A program made the translations under genes and the position numbers. Shown here one piece after another: positions 12,065 through 25,256 of a DNA stretch of 64,000 nucleotides. The DNA is from Klebsormidium nitens. Its lineage: Eukaryota; Streptophyta; Klebsormidiophyceae; Klebsormidiales; Klebsormidiaceae. The notes under the pieces are model-generated. The model was not told the origin of the DNA, did not search any database, and was given only the letters and a program-made list of their open reading frames with translations. Within the stretch, counting starts at the first letter, position 1; each line of letters begins with the position of its first letter. The stretch is from positions 51,783 to 115,782 of the forward strand of contig DF237221.1 in NCBI GenBank assembly GCA_000708835.1. The letters are read 5' to 3'.

Positions 12065-15000
12065 ATGGCCAACGTTTTTGTCAGCGTTCGATTCAGGCCA
12101 ATGAACAGAAAGGAGTTGGGAAGCAACGATGTGAGTTGCATTCTGAAAGATCATCAAGACGAGAGAACTGGTCTCAAGCTGCAGGTATGTAAGAACGCCT
12201 CTGCCTTTAAGAAGAGTTGCAACTGCTTCAACGAAGTACTATTGACCTTCTGTTACCTGGCTGGTATCTGTGAGAGCGTCTATTACCATCCACAAGTAAA
12301 GCCCTTTCTTCCAAATCCAGGACGAGAAGGTCGGCGAAGCATCCTTCCACTTTGACAGAATCTTTTGGCCTGAGGCTTCCCAGAAAGAAGTCTACACGGA
12401 AGTAGCAGAACCAATCGTCAAAGGTGAGTTCCAATCAACAACACGCAGAGAAGTATCATTTTGATCGTCCACAAATACGGTCAACTTGATCCTTATATTT
12501 GTCTGCCTACGTATCGTATCATGAGCGAGGACTGCATCATTATCTCGGCTCTTCGCAGATGCACTGCAGGGAGTCAATGGCACGATACTGGCATATGGAC
12601 AAACATCTGCTGGTAAAACCCATAGCATGGAGGTAAGAATACACTTGAATTTGACAGATCATCTGCAGGACATGACTCCCTGTAGCAAGCCTGAACATTT
12701 CTCCGGAAGACTGACACTCACTGAAATGATGTGATTCATCCAGATGTCATGTCTTGAAAGCGTGCAGCACATTGCCTTGGGTATGCTCGTGTCAATCCTT
12801 GAGCACCTTCGAGTATGTTGCCGGTTCCACAGGAGATTTACAGGCCTTCACTATACTGGTTTTCCCAACAGGGGCCGTCTCTTCTTACACCGGACAGAGC
12901 TCAAAGGGGCATATTGCCAAGGGTGAGTCACGACAACGTGCGAATGAACGGTCAGCTTCAGCTTGATTCTGGACTCTCCAAACGTGAGAAAAGCAAATCA
13001 AACGTGGATTTGGCGATTAAAACTTCCCTTCGCAGCATCCATCACTACATAGAACTTCATGACAATCAAGGGTTGCTTACTGCCGTCAGAGGGCGTTTGC
13101 AGGTTGCAGAAGCTCTTTTTGCTTCCATCAAATCGGTTGATCCAGCTTACGAGTATCTTGTGAAAGTATCGGTGGTAAGGTCCGGCACAACCTTCGAGCC
13201 GGTGTGCTTCCAAGCGGTTACCATATCAACAGGCTCGATGACCAGAGGATCTGCTGAGACCCACTGTCCGTGCTGCTTGAACGTTCGGGGATTTCGGACA
13301 CTTTGCTTACCTGCATATCATCTTTTGTCCTGCTTGCACTGTGCCTCATTTGAATCATGCACAACTCCATTCGAGGAAAGAAAGCCGCTTCTGCTCCTAG
13401 AATTTCTAACTTTAACTACATTCAGGTGGAGCTTTACATGGAAAAGCTTCGAGACTTGCTTCAGACGGAAAAAGACAATCTGTCAATACGAGAGTCAGCT
13501 GAGAAGGGAATCTGGATTGCCGAAGCGACGGAGGTGTTCGTTCAAAGCGAGCTGGAAATGCTTCAAGTGCTGCAAGCAGGGGTGGAGAATCGAGCAGTAG
13601 CTTCTACCAGTATCCAACCAGCAAGCTTTGCTCTTCAGTCGTTACACTCTTAGAATGCTTTCCAACAAAAAAAAAGTGTGACGGTGTTCTTCTCTTCAAG
13701 CTTTCAAAACCGTGGAGGAGCTTACGAAGATTGCTTCGCAATTCAGAACAGTCAGCACCTGCAGTAGTGCTCAAGAACGCTTGACAACATTCTGACAGAT
13801 ATGAACAACGAAAGCAGCAGAAGCCACTGCATCTACCTGATCTCGATCATCGCAACTCACGTTGAAGATCGAAGGTGCGACTACCGCGTAAAGCATTCTA
13901 AGTTCTGTGGCCACCTTGCTTCAAGATCACCAGATCCTTCAAGCGTATGAAGAACTGCTTCTCTCCTCTTCCTAGATCTCATCGGGAAAAGTTTCAGAGA
14001 ATCAGATATCTGAAGGACCTCTCCTGCTAATCCTCGACACTCGTTGTCGCAGTGTCAAGACAGGGAAACTACATTTGGTGGACCTTGCGGGGTCCGAGAA
14101 GGTCGGTATATATCGCAATTTCACATCTTACGAGCTATCGTGCATTCTTGTGCATGCGATTGAGTTTCTGAACGGCCCTAGACTGGTGCCCTTCCTGAAC
14201 GCTAGCCCGCAGTGTACAGAAGAAGACATTGAGGTGCGGCTGGGAGTAGCATGAGGTCCACATACAAAGAATCATTTTTAATTATGCAGGTGGATAAGAC
14301 AGGAGCGGAAGGACAAGTCCTGTCGGAAGCCAAAATGATCAACAAGTCCCTTTCCGCCTTGGGCAACGTCATCAACGCGCTCACTGACGGTAGGTCTAAA
14401 AGAGCATAAAACATGAGGGAACACGTAATATGCTGAATGCGAACAGAGCGACCAGAGGACGCTTCTCTGGAACAAAGTGACATCAACGTGCGCATAAGCT
14501 GACGTATTCCTAGTAGCTGTGCAGAGAAGGCGTCGTTCATTCCGTACCGAGATTCGAAGCTGACACGGGTCCTTCAAGAATCATTGGTGAGCGACTTGCA
14601 GCAACTTAGCCATGGACGATGTGGTCAAACCTGGCCCGCAGGTTTAATACGTTTGCTATGTGCTGACAGGGAAATGTGTCTATGCAAATGCGCCCCATAG
14701 AGGGCGCATAGCTGGGCAGATCAAATAACCTCCAGACCGCCGAAAGAATGGATGATAAATACGAGCTTTCCAACCTGGTCTCTACACGATCATGTGCAGG
14801 GCGGTAACTCAAGAACGGCACTTCTCTGCTGCTGTTCGACCAGCTCGAGTAACGCGCAAGAGACTCTGTCAACCCTCCGCTTTGGAAACAGGTCAGGGAC
14901 TTTTTTTAAGAAGCGAAAGGTGTTTGTAAGCTAGACTGAGCACCCTGTTATCAAGGCCAAAGCCTCATGTTCTTCAAGTTTACGCCGTGTAAGTGGTATT

Positions 15001-16710
15001 TGACTTCAAATGCAGGGCAAAGCACGTAAGGAATCAACCCAAAGTGAACAACGAACGGAGCAGAGCCGAGCTTGAGAGACTGCTGGAAAGGACGGAGAAG
15101 GAACGTGACGGTCTCAGAAAGCAGGTGGAACGCCTTACATGTCAGTCCAAGTTGGAACCTGCACAAGGTAGGTCTGCTGTTTAAAGAACTAACCCTTGTT
15201 TCGACTGGAGGAAGTAAGCATGTTTAGAAAGTTTCTGCGGTCCTCCAAATTATTTCTGCTTATTCGGGTTCGTGATCTCTGCAGAATTCAATCCGTGCAA
15301 CTTGGGATTGCACCCTGATGCACCCGGCGACTCTGCGGAGGTAAGTGCCGGACTCGGAGCTCACTTCTTAGGATGATTCCAGGAGCTCTGATTCGCGGCC
15401 GGATATCAACCCCTCCCCCTCAACTATTTGTCTGAGGAGTAGAGTCTTTTCTGAAGCTAGGTCGAAGTTCTGTGCTGACTTGGAATGTTTCGCATTTGTT
15501 TCTGCCCGCAGATCTCACGCCTGAAGGCAAAAGTCTCGCTCCTCGAGCAACACCTTTTGAGGATGAAGAACCAGATCCTTCAGGAGCTGTCGAACATGGG
15601 AACAATCCGACTTCACGAGGACGGGTCGTACGACCAAGAAGGCGACTTGGACAGGGTTTACGTTGCGTTGCTTGAGGAGATCCGTTCCTCAGATCAGGGG
15701 CAAGATGAGGACGTTGGCCTGTCCAGTTTACTACCAGATGGAAGCAAGGTAAGTGCCAGAAAACGCGAGCAGCACTGTCCAAACACTCCAAAGCCGACGA
15801 CCGCAAAAGAAGCTCACGACCTGCTACACCACGCGGCTCGTTCGGCTTTCAGCGCATGCTGACTATATCAATCATGTTAAGGTGGATTTGCCACGATCTA
15901 CAGGGGCATGGTAAAGGCACTTGAGTTCGAATCATTGCGTTCCCATGCAGGCAATCGACGGCAGTGACAAGCACTGCGGGGATAGCGTGTGTCCTTCCCT
16001 GCAGAACCGGATGGAGAGACTCGCCGTATCGTACGCCCAGGTATGCTCGCTCACATCGCTCATGATTGTCAGCATGTTGAGCACTGTTTCCGGCAGACGT
16101 GTAAACGATATTGCAGGAAGAAAGCATCGGCTCGCTCACACAATTGACGTTCGATCAGCAGATCCCTCTCGTTGTAGAAATGTCCAACTCTTCGAGAAAA
16201 CTAAGAGCATAATAATGAGAGATTCTCATCATTCTCGGAGTCGCCCCGGTTGCAGGCCCTGAAGCAGAATGCACGTTTGACAGAGGAGAAGCGGGCGCTC
16301 GAGAGGATGGTGCAACTCACCAGACTGAACCGCTCAGGTGTTTGCCGGCCACAGTCTTCTAGCTAAGCTCAAGAGTTCCCCAATCCAGATCAGAATATGT
16401 TGACGGACGAGCGCGGCCGTATAGTTTGCAAGGCTTTGCCTGCTTGCAAGATGCTTCTGTCATGCACTTTGCATCGAAGATCCACGTCTAAACCTGATTG
16501 TAAATAACATCTGCAGGTCACTCCTCCGACCGAGAGCCACGTATCCTGCGGCCTAAGCGGGGGGACTGCGAAACGCCGGCGCCTGCAAAGCTTGACACTA
16601 GCGGTTTGCACGATGTACACGGCTTGATGCTTTTCCGCATTTCTCCCGCTGCTATCTGGAAGCACATGGGTCTGGGAGAATTGGTTCATACTTGGGCGAA
16701 GTGGCACTAG
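12065..16710 (+). CDS. Kinesin-1-like motor protein
   Basis: Seventeen exons: 12065-12184, 12321-12423, 12559-12632, 12872-12922, 13103-13174, 13426-13609, 13799-13874, 14053-14101, 14290-14389, 14525-14586, 14800-14891, 15016-15167, 15285-15340, 15512-15748, 15951-16040, 16256-16337 and 16517-16710; 597 residues. The N-terminal motor domain (about 1-335) has the P-loop GQTSAGKT (88-95), switch I NNESSRSH (204-211) and switch II DLAGSE (237-242), so ATPase residues look intact. The rest is coiled coil with two Glu/Arg-rich heptad segments and a short basic tail. Overall arrangement and motor sequence are closest to the plant kinesin-1 type (Arabidopsis At3g63480 group), which walks on microtubules. 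Intron 4 (12923-13102) is 180 nt, in frame and stop-free. Cargo is unknown. Confidence 0.9.
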
Positions 16711-17826
16711 GCCCAGTGCACCGAGGCGAATTTGGAAGCTGGGCCCGGGGAGGAGGAGATAGAGACAGTCTTATTTTCACTTTTATATAGCGACAACGTG
16801 TCGATGCAGAGACGGTCGGTTCGATAACGCTGCATCGTCAACCCTGCGTGAACGTTGGTGCATGATTCACGCAAAAGACTCTTGAGCTAGTGCAACAGAA
16901 GCTAAAGTTTGACTGCATTTTGAGTAGCTAAGCATGGCTCACCTGTGCTGGATGATTATACACAATCACTATTGTCGCGCGGCAAAAGTATATGCTCAGT
17001 CTGCATGCAGCTGGGCCGGCCGCCGCGCTGAGGCGGCAATCCAGGATCCCATGTGCGCTGATTACGACACGCCATGCTTACAGCTTGGATCTGGCACCGG
17101 TGAGTTTGATTAGCACTGAGATTTATTGTGATTCAATGGTTCGGCGCGATTTGGAGCAGACTTCTTCCTGTGCCCGTGTAGGTACACGCATGAACAATCA
17201 TTTCGAAAGTTTCACCTGCCTTTCAATTTTATGATAATGCACCATGTCCGCACCTCCGCAATTGGAAGCTTCTTGACCAGCATACCGTTAGTAGCTTTTA
17301 GCACAGTGATGGACGGCCGGGCAGCTAGCTTAGACGGTCCCCTCGCGACACGGCAGTGCTTAGTCTGTGACGTCCTTTCAACAATTTGCCGGAAGGCTCC
17401 ATAGATGTATACCCCCTCCTTTTTTTGTGTAGCACTAGAAAGACTCGATATCGCGTTCAATGCAATCGATCGTATTCATCATTCTTTGTGCAGAGATATA
17501 TGAACCAAGACGTAAATGAACGCTGACTATTATCCAACGTTCAAGACGTGCATATTCAACGACAAGAGACTCTTATACTCATGTACCTACTTCAACCTAT
17601 TTTCAGTACTGCTAACGAAACGTACAGTGGATGGACTGCAGGGGTCCAGCGGCTGCAGTATAATTACTTGGCGACTGTGGCATTCCAAGATACTAAAGGA
17701 CTAGAGACTTGTGGACTGGCAGAACCGCTGCTTCTAACTATCACAGTGGCAGGTCAGTATCAGGCAGGGTTATTGATATAACAGCCTCGATTGATGGGCA
17801 CCCGGCTACACGGGGGCTGGATCCGT
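16711..17826. other. Intergenic, convergent 3' ends
   Basis: Lies between the kinesin stop (+) and the stop of the GRX-DEP-DUF547 gene (-). I see no domain-bearing frame, RNA gene or repeat here. Both 3' UTRs should fall in this interval. Confidence 0.5.
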
Positions 17827-20800
17827 CTACTCTGCGCTATTGGCACTCCAATCGTATGGTTGGTACTCAATCTTGTACTTTCCTTCGCCTATCAATGCCT
17901 CCAATTTGTCCCGCTCCTTCAGAGTCAAGAACCGGGCCACGAACTTGAGGACCTCCAGATCCGTCGCGCCAAAGTCAGTCTTGTACCTGTGGAAGAGAGA
18001 CAGCGTTGATTCGCAAAGCTGGTACTCCGGTAAACAGGGCTGCAGCGTTGGAAAATCTTTGCGAATCTGTCTCCGTGAACACCTCTTAAACCACACCCTA
18101 GTAGAGACTTCCGGGCCTCGCTTTACTAGTGACCAAAAAACATAGGGTGGATGCCGAAAGATCCTGCCATAACTACGGTGGTCAACCTTGCAGAGCTGCA
18201 CTCCCTCTCGGAATAGAATTCTCAGCAACCTGCTCAGCAACTTAAGCAGTCAAATATAGCAGACGAACTGCCTATTCATTTGTACTTTTCCGGCTCGTCG
18301 AAACATGCTCAAGTTGTCGGCACGCTGTTCCCAGCTCAGAAACAACGATGTCACCGTTCATTCGGTGATATCGTTGTGATAGTTCTTTTTGACACAGAAG
18401 TATCCCCAACCGCTTTATCGAGCGGCTCATCCTTTGCCTCACCAGCTGAGGATCTTGCTCAGGTGGATCGTCTTGGTCTCCACGTCGACCGTCGCGCCCC
18501 CGCCCTCGAAGAAGCCCTGCGCCGCAGCTTTAAGCGACTCGTCCACCGCCTTGGCCTCGTACGTCTTGACGGGCGGGCAGCTCTTGGCGCCGCACACGAG
18601 CGCAAAGTGGATCAGCGGCTCGGGTGTCGTCAGCGCCACCTGGATTATCAAAACGAGTCTTTTGTCATTACTCGAAGAGCACTTCCACCCATGTATTTCC
18701 ACTCGACACATTCAAAGGCTTGACCAGAATTCGTTTTGAGAGCCCACTTCATCACAGGGCGGGGGTCACTGCCCCCTGTTGCGGTGGAGTCGCCAGGAGT
18801 CGCGTCCGATTGGCAGAACCATGTGCGCAGGCAGAGCTTCTCGCTCCAGATGCATTCCGCTGACATTGACCAAGCCTGCGTCTTCAAATTCTTTCACGGT
18901 GATGGCGTGCTCCTGCCGAATTGACGTGCAGCCGTGTGCGTCGGAATCACTCCCCCGGAAATCCCTGTAGATCTAATGAGAAGAGGACAAATCGGCAAAC
19001 TTCGCAAAGTTCGTACCAATCGAGTACTTGTAGGTCGTACACCAGTGGGGCTAGAGAACCCCGTCTTGAAGGCCTACGTCAGCTTGCGAACAGAAGCGGT
19101 AATGAAAATTGAAGGTTGAAAGAGGGGGCCACGCACCGGCAGTCGGTCGTCCTTGTCGCCGAAGGGCTTGGAGAAAAAGAAGGGCGGCCGCTTGTTGCCC
19201 CGGAGGATCCCGTTCTCAATGGCCGTCAGCGAGTAGGACGAGCCGCCAATGATGTAGCTGCGGGCGCAAGAAATGTTGGGTCAGAATGTGCAGCCAGGAA
19301 TTGCGGAGATGCGGAAACGCGGAGACCAGTAGTGCAGTCGTAAAGTTTGGCAGTTTATTGTCGGATGATGACTAGAATACCGAAGCCAACCTTGAGTCTC
19401 TGGAAGTGGAGGTTGATGAGTGAGGTGGGGGGGAACCTCCTGGCGTTCAAATCGCGGGCTCTGTTCAACGTCTGAACGATAACTGCCTTTTGCACTAAGC
19501 CCGTCAGAAAAGCACCGTTCTGACCCAGACCACCGACCATCCACGCATAATCTGGCTTATGTCGACACATCGGCCGTGACTCTTCAAACTGATCACTGAG
19601 CTGCCGAGACAGACGAATTCCTTCCAAGACTTACGTGTGCTCAGTGAAGAAGTGGCGCCGCACCGCGAGCGTGGTGGGCCCGTGGCCGAGCACGACGGTG
19701 ACGTGGATCACGAGGGCGTTGTAGATGTTGATGAAGAACGCCAGCTTCTCCTCGCGCGACAGCGCCAGCACGTCCACGCGCTGCAGCTGTAGCGTCAGCC
19801 TGACGTACCTGCCACGTCAGCGAAAAGAGACGAGTTTCAGCGCTTGCATTCAGGTGGCGAGGGAGCAGACGTTCCAGTCCTGGGGCATCGTGGCTTCTGG
19901 TTCGCCAAGGTCAGCTTGCTGGATCAGGGCGGGATGCTGGTACAGATCCGTTGGGGAAGCAGGGGTCAATCTGATCTGATGCTGCGGTTTGCAGGGTTGG
20001 ACTCAGATCGATTATACTTCTCGAACGGGCTTGCCATGGGGCGGCAGTAGTTGTTCCGACGACACTCGGAAGGACAGTTGAATCACTTGTGCCAGCAATT
20101 GCATCGATCAACGCGAGCGAGTGGGAAGCAGGAGAGAAGCGATTGAAATCAGTATTTTATCGACCTCATGACGACACGAACATCATTATGATGTGGTGGA
20201 AGCCCCAGTCTGGTCCCTAGTCTGGCCTCGCTCATGCAGATAAGGATCGCTTTTTCATAAAAGCCTCCCTGCTTCTTCCACTCAAATGCAGACGGAACCA
20301 AAAGCAATCAACAAGGAAAAAGGATCACTCTGAACGTGGACGGAAACCTGAAGAGAGATGATCTTGCCCCGCCTACTCTCCCTTACATGGAAACCCTTCT
20401 TGACGCAAGCCCTCACCTCCGGAAGATCTCGCTCTTGGCGATCCCGCGGTAGTCCACGTGGCGCCCGTCGTCCGACAAGAACTCGTCGTACACAGCGAGG
20501 ATCATCTTGCGCATCCGCGTGCCGAGCTCGACCGCTGGGGGCGGCTCCAAATCGCTGGTCGCGCCGGACCAGTTGGCGGCGGTTTTGCCGAACGGCTCGT
20601 GCTCCAGGAGGCGGTAAAAGAGGGGGCTGTCCTTGAAGGAGTGCTCCTGAGGCGGACGATAGGAGATGGTGAACAGGATAGCTTATGATCAGGGGATGGC
20701 TCATAAGACGGAAGGAGCCTGACGGAAGGAGCAAGACTGTAGTAAGGGGCCGTCTTTGAGAGAGTCCTCGTAAGGAGTAGGTTCGCCAATGGGCAGGAGT

Positions 20801-23800
20801 CGGGAAAGCGATAGGAGCTGGTGATACAACACATGTTCGGGGTGTCGAGCAATGATCAGCGTATAATCGTTTACGGTAAAGCATCCTCTAGACCTCCAAA
20901 GAAAAGGGGAAACAATAGTGAGATGAGACGGTGCAGATGCAGAAAGTTGATGCCATCAGTTTGCACCACAAAAGATATTCGAACTCGCAATGCTTGCCTT
21001 ACCCGTAGCACGTGATGGAAGAAGTGCTTCGTCTGCAGCTGCTGGAGGAGTGACGTGGCCTGCACATGTGAAATATGCAGTGGACTTACTCCTAAGTCCC
21101 AAGGGACGGACCGCACGATCGCATGTAGTACACTTTTCATTCCGATTCTCGAAGACCGGCTCTTTGATGTGGAGAGTTACAGAAGCAGACAAGATGCTTC
21201 CTAGGAGCCTCCCCCTTCCCTTTAGATGCCTTATGTCTCAATACTCAAGAAGCGGAGCGTGCGTCAGCCAAAGAACGCTGCGACGAGACTTCCCGAACGT
21301 CGACCTTTTTCAAAACAGCACGTTAGAAACGGGTTCTTTAAACACTGAGTCAAACAAGAGCTTGGTCAATACAGTACTCCGCTTGCTGCGACCCTTATCA
21401 CTAGATTCGCTTAGCTTCCAAAGTCTGTAAGAATCTAGGGCTTGCGAGTTCTGGAGGGCTTACCTCGTGCCGGCTGATCTTCTTCTCTTCGACGACGAGG
21501 TCCACCGCTTCCGAGCCCACGAAGCACCGGTCATACTTGCGCAGCTTGTACCACCGGTCCTTGATTGCCAGCTTCTCTCGGAGCCACTTGACTGTCTCCA
21601 GATGCTTGTCAGGGGTTTCGTCGGCTACAGGGGCGGCAGACTTATTGGGGCCGGGGGTTGCGGGGGCGGAGGAGGGAACGGCTGCAGACAAAGACTATTG
21701 TGTTATAGATAACCCGACGAAGCTTAGCAGCAAATTTATTGGTGCTTTTGACAGGATTAGGCCTGGGTTGGACTAAACGGGGCCACTGTGAGCACAGCCA
21801 AAACTTAGGAGGCCCTGCGCATACTCCCATCGCCGATCGACCTTCGCTGCACTGTAGTCACTGAGGAAGATTAACCAGCGGGTTCGGAGAAGTAAACTTG
21901 GTGGCTGCTGCCAGAAGCATAGCAGCGCACCTTTGACCTCTTAGCAGATAATATGCGGCCATTCGCTTCAAGTCAATGCTGCAACCCCAAAGAAGTCAGA
22001 CAGTTGACGACCAACCAAAGATGGATGAAAGATGGAGACGAGCAACGGCGGCCAGGGAGTCCTTACGGGTTTCGTGAACAAGCTTCAGCTCTGCATCCAG
22101 ATTCCCGTCGTTTTCCAGTGCCTGCAAGTGCAAGACATCGGGAGTTTGTTTGCATGATTGGTGGCTTTTGTAATCGCTTGATTTCACCATTTGCAGTCAT
22201 CATTTCGAATCGGAGATCAGAAGTCCTTATTTCCAGCCAACAGGACATGCTTGACGGGACATCCTCGCAATATCATCTCAGTCTGCAAGAATATCAAGCA
22301 AATGATTGACTCGGATCAGGAAAGCTTAGCAATGGGAATGTTACTACGAAACGGACTCGTTTCGACCTCAGAACTAAGAATCCATTGTCATATCCGCAGA
22401 TGCCCTCTGTTGCTTGCTCCTTAAAAATCGGCTTTAGCAGGGGGCTGGTCTGAAGTTTACAAGGAGAGGTAGAGGAAGTGCCTGCGAGACTTGAATCGTA
22501 ATGATGTCTCTACATAGAAGCGATCAAGGACGTCCAAGGGATGGAGAAATTCAAACCAACGACAATTCAAGTGTGGATAATCTGCTTAATCAGCGCACTG
22601 ACCCAAAGTCGAGACCCTCTGACTGTGACTGTAAAACCCAAACCTGCCACAAGTAAGTCGGCATAGACTGAAGATACACCTACTCTACCCAACCCACTTT
22701 GCCTTGAGTACGAAGGACACACGTTACAATCCGGTGTCCAGACAGTGGCTTTTGCCCTGATTATCGCAGAAGCAAAGAAGCGCACCTGCAGGGCATCGTT
22801 CCCCCCAATGAGCTTCTCGTTGAAGAAGATCTGGGGGCAGCTGCTTTTCCCGGTTCGCTCCTGCATCTCCTCCCGCCTCTCTGGGAACACGTCCAGGTTG
22901 ATCTCTGCAAACTTGACGCCCTTCTTCTTCAGCAGCGCCTTGGCGGCCTTGCAGTGGGGGCACCCACTGATGGAAAACACTGTGACCCGCCCCTCCCCAT
23001 ACTCATAGCTCGGCGCAGGCTCCACAGCCAGTTCTGAAGAGGCCTCTGGTTTGGAACTCTCTGCATCATCCCTGAGATCGTCCGCAGCAACTGGCTTCTT
23101 GTCCTCCGGTTTCCAAGCCGCCTTCACATAGTTTGCTTGCTGCTTCATCTTCTCAGTAAGAGACCCCACCCTCTGGATAACCCGCTCCTTCACCGTCGTC
23201 TTTTCTGCGCCGGGGCTTGCCAGATCTGAAGGAGGCCCCGCCGGATTGGCCTCTTGAAGCTCCGCTGCACTTACTTTGACCGGTTCGCCTTCAGGTGGGA
23301 CAGCCTCAGAGCTTGCATCGGCCCCCACTTTGGTCTCAGACTTCCATGACGATCTTAGTGAAGAGGCCTGAGACTTGACCTTATCACCAATCGAACCGAC
23401 ACTCTGGTAGACCCTGCTTTTCAATGTTGGTGTCCCCGGCTTCGTCCCCTCCTTTCCCATCGTCTCCTCCTCTGTGCCCTTCCCTCCATCCTTCTCGGAC
23501 TTTGGTTCAGACTTGAATGCAAGTGCAACTCTGTCTTTCAGACCAAACATGGTCCCCTTCTTGCCTGCTTTTGACACTGGTTCCCCATCTCCTGTAACTT
23601 CGATCGGCGCAGATTCACTTGCTGCTGGAGGAGTAGCTGCCACCTCTGCTGGTGGCATATCACTGTGAAATGCTGCTAAGACCCTCTCTTTCTCCCTGGC
23701 TGCATCGTTTGCGTCATCATCCTTCTCAGCGCTTGCGACCTGCTTTGCCACAACAGGCAGGCCACCGACAGACTGGACTCCTGTAGCCAGGCCAACCTGC

Positions 23801-24033
23801 TTTGTCTCTCCCTTTGGCGCAGTTTCAGATGCTGATTTGGGTACCGCTTCTGGCGCTGTTGAGTGAAATGCCGCCAGGACCCTCTCCTTTTCCTTCGCCG
23901 CATCAACGTCCTCCTCATCTAACGTCACTGCTACGGGCAATTGTTCCTTCATCAGCACAGGAACGCCCCCCACAGATTGTACCCCTGTCGCAAGTCCATC
24001 TTCAACGGTGGGAACTTTACTATCTTCTGCCAT
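17827..24033 (-). CDS. Glutaredoxin-DEP-DUF547 multidomain protein
   Basis: Nine minus-strand exons: 22786-24033, 22067-22121, 21464-21681, 21003-21059, 20417-20646, 19635-19808, 19137-19257, 18443-18639 and 17827-17986; 819 residues. A low-complexity N-terminus (1-345) contains two internal repeats: 'GLATGVQSVGG' with 'EKERVLAAFHS' (13-58 and 81-124), and an amphipathic 'RV-Q-VGS' helix (206-231, 282-309). A glutaredoxin domain follows from about 348 with a CPHC redox site (358-361) and cis-Pro in 'SSCPQIFF'. A DEP domain covers roughly 460-545, and DUF547 runs from about 605 to 780, including 'FINIYNALVIH' and 'PLIHFALVCGAKSCPP', ending 'YQPYDWS'. The same three-domain order occurs in plant proteins annotated as electron carriers; DEP domains usually give membrane or G-protein association. 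Substrate unknown. Echo copies of exons 5 and possibly 8 lie in the preceding introns. Confidence 0.9.
18738..18776 (-). pseudogene. Possible echo of GRX-DEP-DUF547 exon 8 start
   Basis: In the intron before exon 8, the minus strand reads 'DPRPVMKWAL', which parallels the exon's 'TPEPLIHFAL' (five identities and mostly conservative changes in ten residues). Nucleotide identity over 27 nt is only about 60 percent, so this is a tentative member of the echo series. Confidence 0.4.
20740..20769 (-). pseudogene. Echo of DEP exon start (exon 5)
   Basis: The intron upstream of exon 5 of the GRX-DEP-DUF547 gene contains, 123 nt before the true exon start at 20646, a 27-nt stretch about 74 percent identical to the exon beginning. 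It reads 'EDSLKDGPLL' on the minus strand beside the exon's 'EHSFKDSPLF'. It lacks a convincing donor and the similarity fades quickly. Confidence 0.6.
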
Positions 24034-25256
24034 TTTGGTGGGTCTCCAACGACGAGATCTGCAAGGGCCAACGCTGACGACCTACTAAAGGTAAGTTAAG
24101 TTGCTATGAGTGCCTGCCTTCTCTTTCAGACTCAGCGTCCAAGCAGATGCTGTCACTCAATGCAGCCACTCTGCGTGATACAAGTTGACCAGTCACAAGT
24201 TCACCACCTTTCGGACTTCATTGCACTTTTCAGTCCCTGCACAGGAAAAGAGCAGGTACAACCTATGAGACCTGGCAAAGCAGAACAAGTTCTGCACAAT
24301 CATAAGTGCTGCGAGAAATTTGGTGAGGTTTGAAGCAAGCGAGCTCCATGCAATTTGGAGTTTAACGAGATGTTTGTATTATTGAATAGTTGCACCAAGC
24401 TGCAGCCATTCAACGTGATCAGATTGATCTGCGATCTTCCAGTGCAGCAACTTGCTAATGCAAAACACAATGCAGGATTTATGATGCACGACTGTGATGG
24501 TGAAAACTCTCAATGATTTGGTGCTTCACTAGGGGCTGCCGATCATCAAGTGATGTTGAGCTCAATGCAATCTCCCACTGGTTTCACCGTTTGAAAGAAA
24601 ACTCAAACAGAGCACTTAAGTGCTCACCTTTTTGAACACAATGTGAGTGCCTTTTCAAAGCCAGAAAATAAGACGACCGCACCTGCATTCATTGGTTGTT
24701 TGGGCTAGAAACAACTCACCTTATTACGGTTATCCTTTGAGCTTCGGGAGAGGCTGTCCAAACAAGAAGCTACTCTTCCTAGCCGCCACAAGCAGCAGCA
24801 CAATCTGCACTTCAATTCAAGTGCTCATGACATTTTATTTTGATCAGCATTGAACAGAGCTTCTGAAAATTGAAATGTGGTGGCCGCTCTTTCGTGAGCA
24901 GCTTCAAATTCCAATACCAAAATGCGCGCGCGCAGAGGGCTTGGACAGTGTCGAAATTAAGGCGCGGCGCTCACGCTGCGCGCGGCGCGCACCCTTTCTA
25001 AACCTCTTAGAAACCCGGCGTAAAATTAGCGCGTCGCATGTTGGCCGCCCGACTCCCGTCAACGGTCATGATAAGCTTCCAAGCTTCATTTCCGAACCAG
25101 ACTGCAAAAGACAGGCTTATCAAAGCTGGCTGTATTCCGCGCGCCTTCTGAGAGAAGGGAAGCTACGGCAGGCTTGCGGGCGCAGCTCAGATTAGGTAGA
25201 CGTCCTCGACAACTTCGTCGTTGGGGCGCAGTACTGGTGTCTCACTCCAGGGCAAG
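24034..25256. other. Divergent promoter region with GC-rich block
   Basis: Separates the GRX-DEP-DUF547 start (-) from the first PARP-like gene (+). A strongly GC-rich, GCGC-containing block lies at about 24920-25060, closer to the PARP gene. No domain-bearing frame is visible. The block is a reasonable core-promoter candidate, but no transcription-factor site is claimed. Confidence 0.4.

Noticed and set aside
12815-13600. Single 261-codon frame in the kinesin region
   Set aside because: It joins two true kinesin exons through intron 4 but then runs out of frame with the next motor exon, so the spliced model is preferred.
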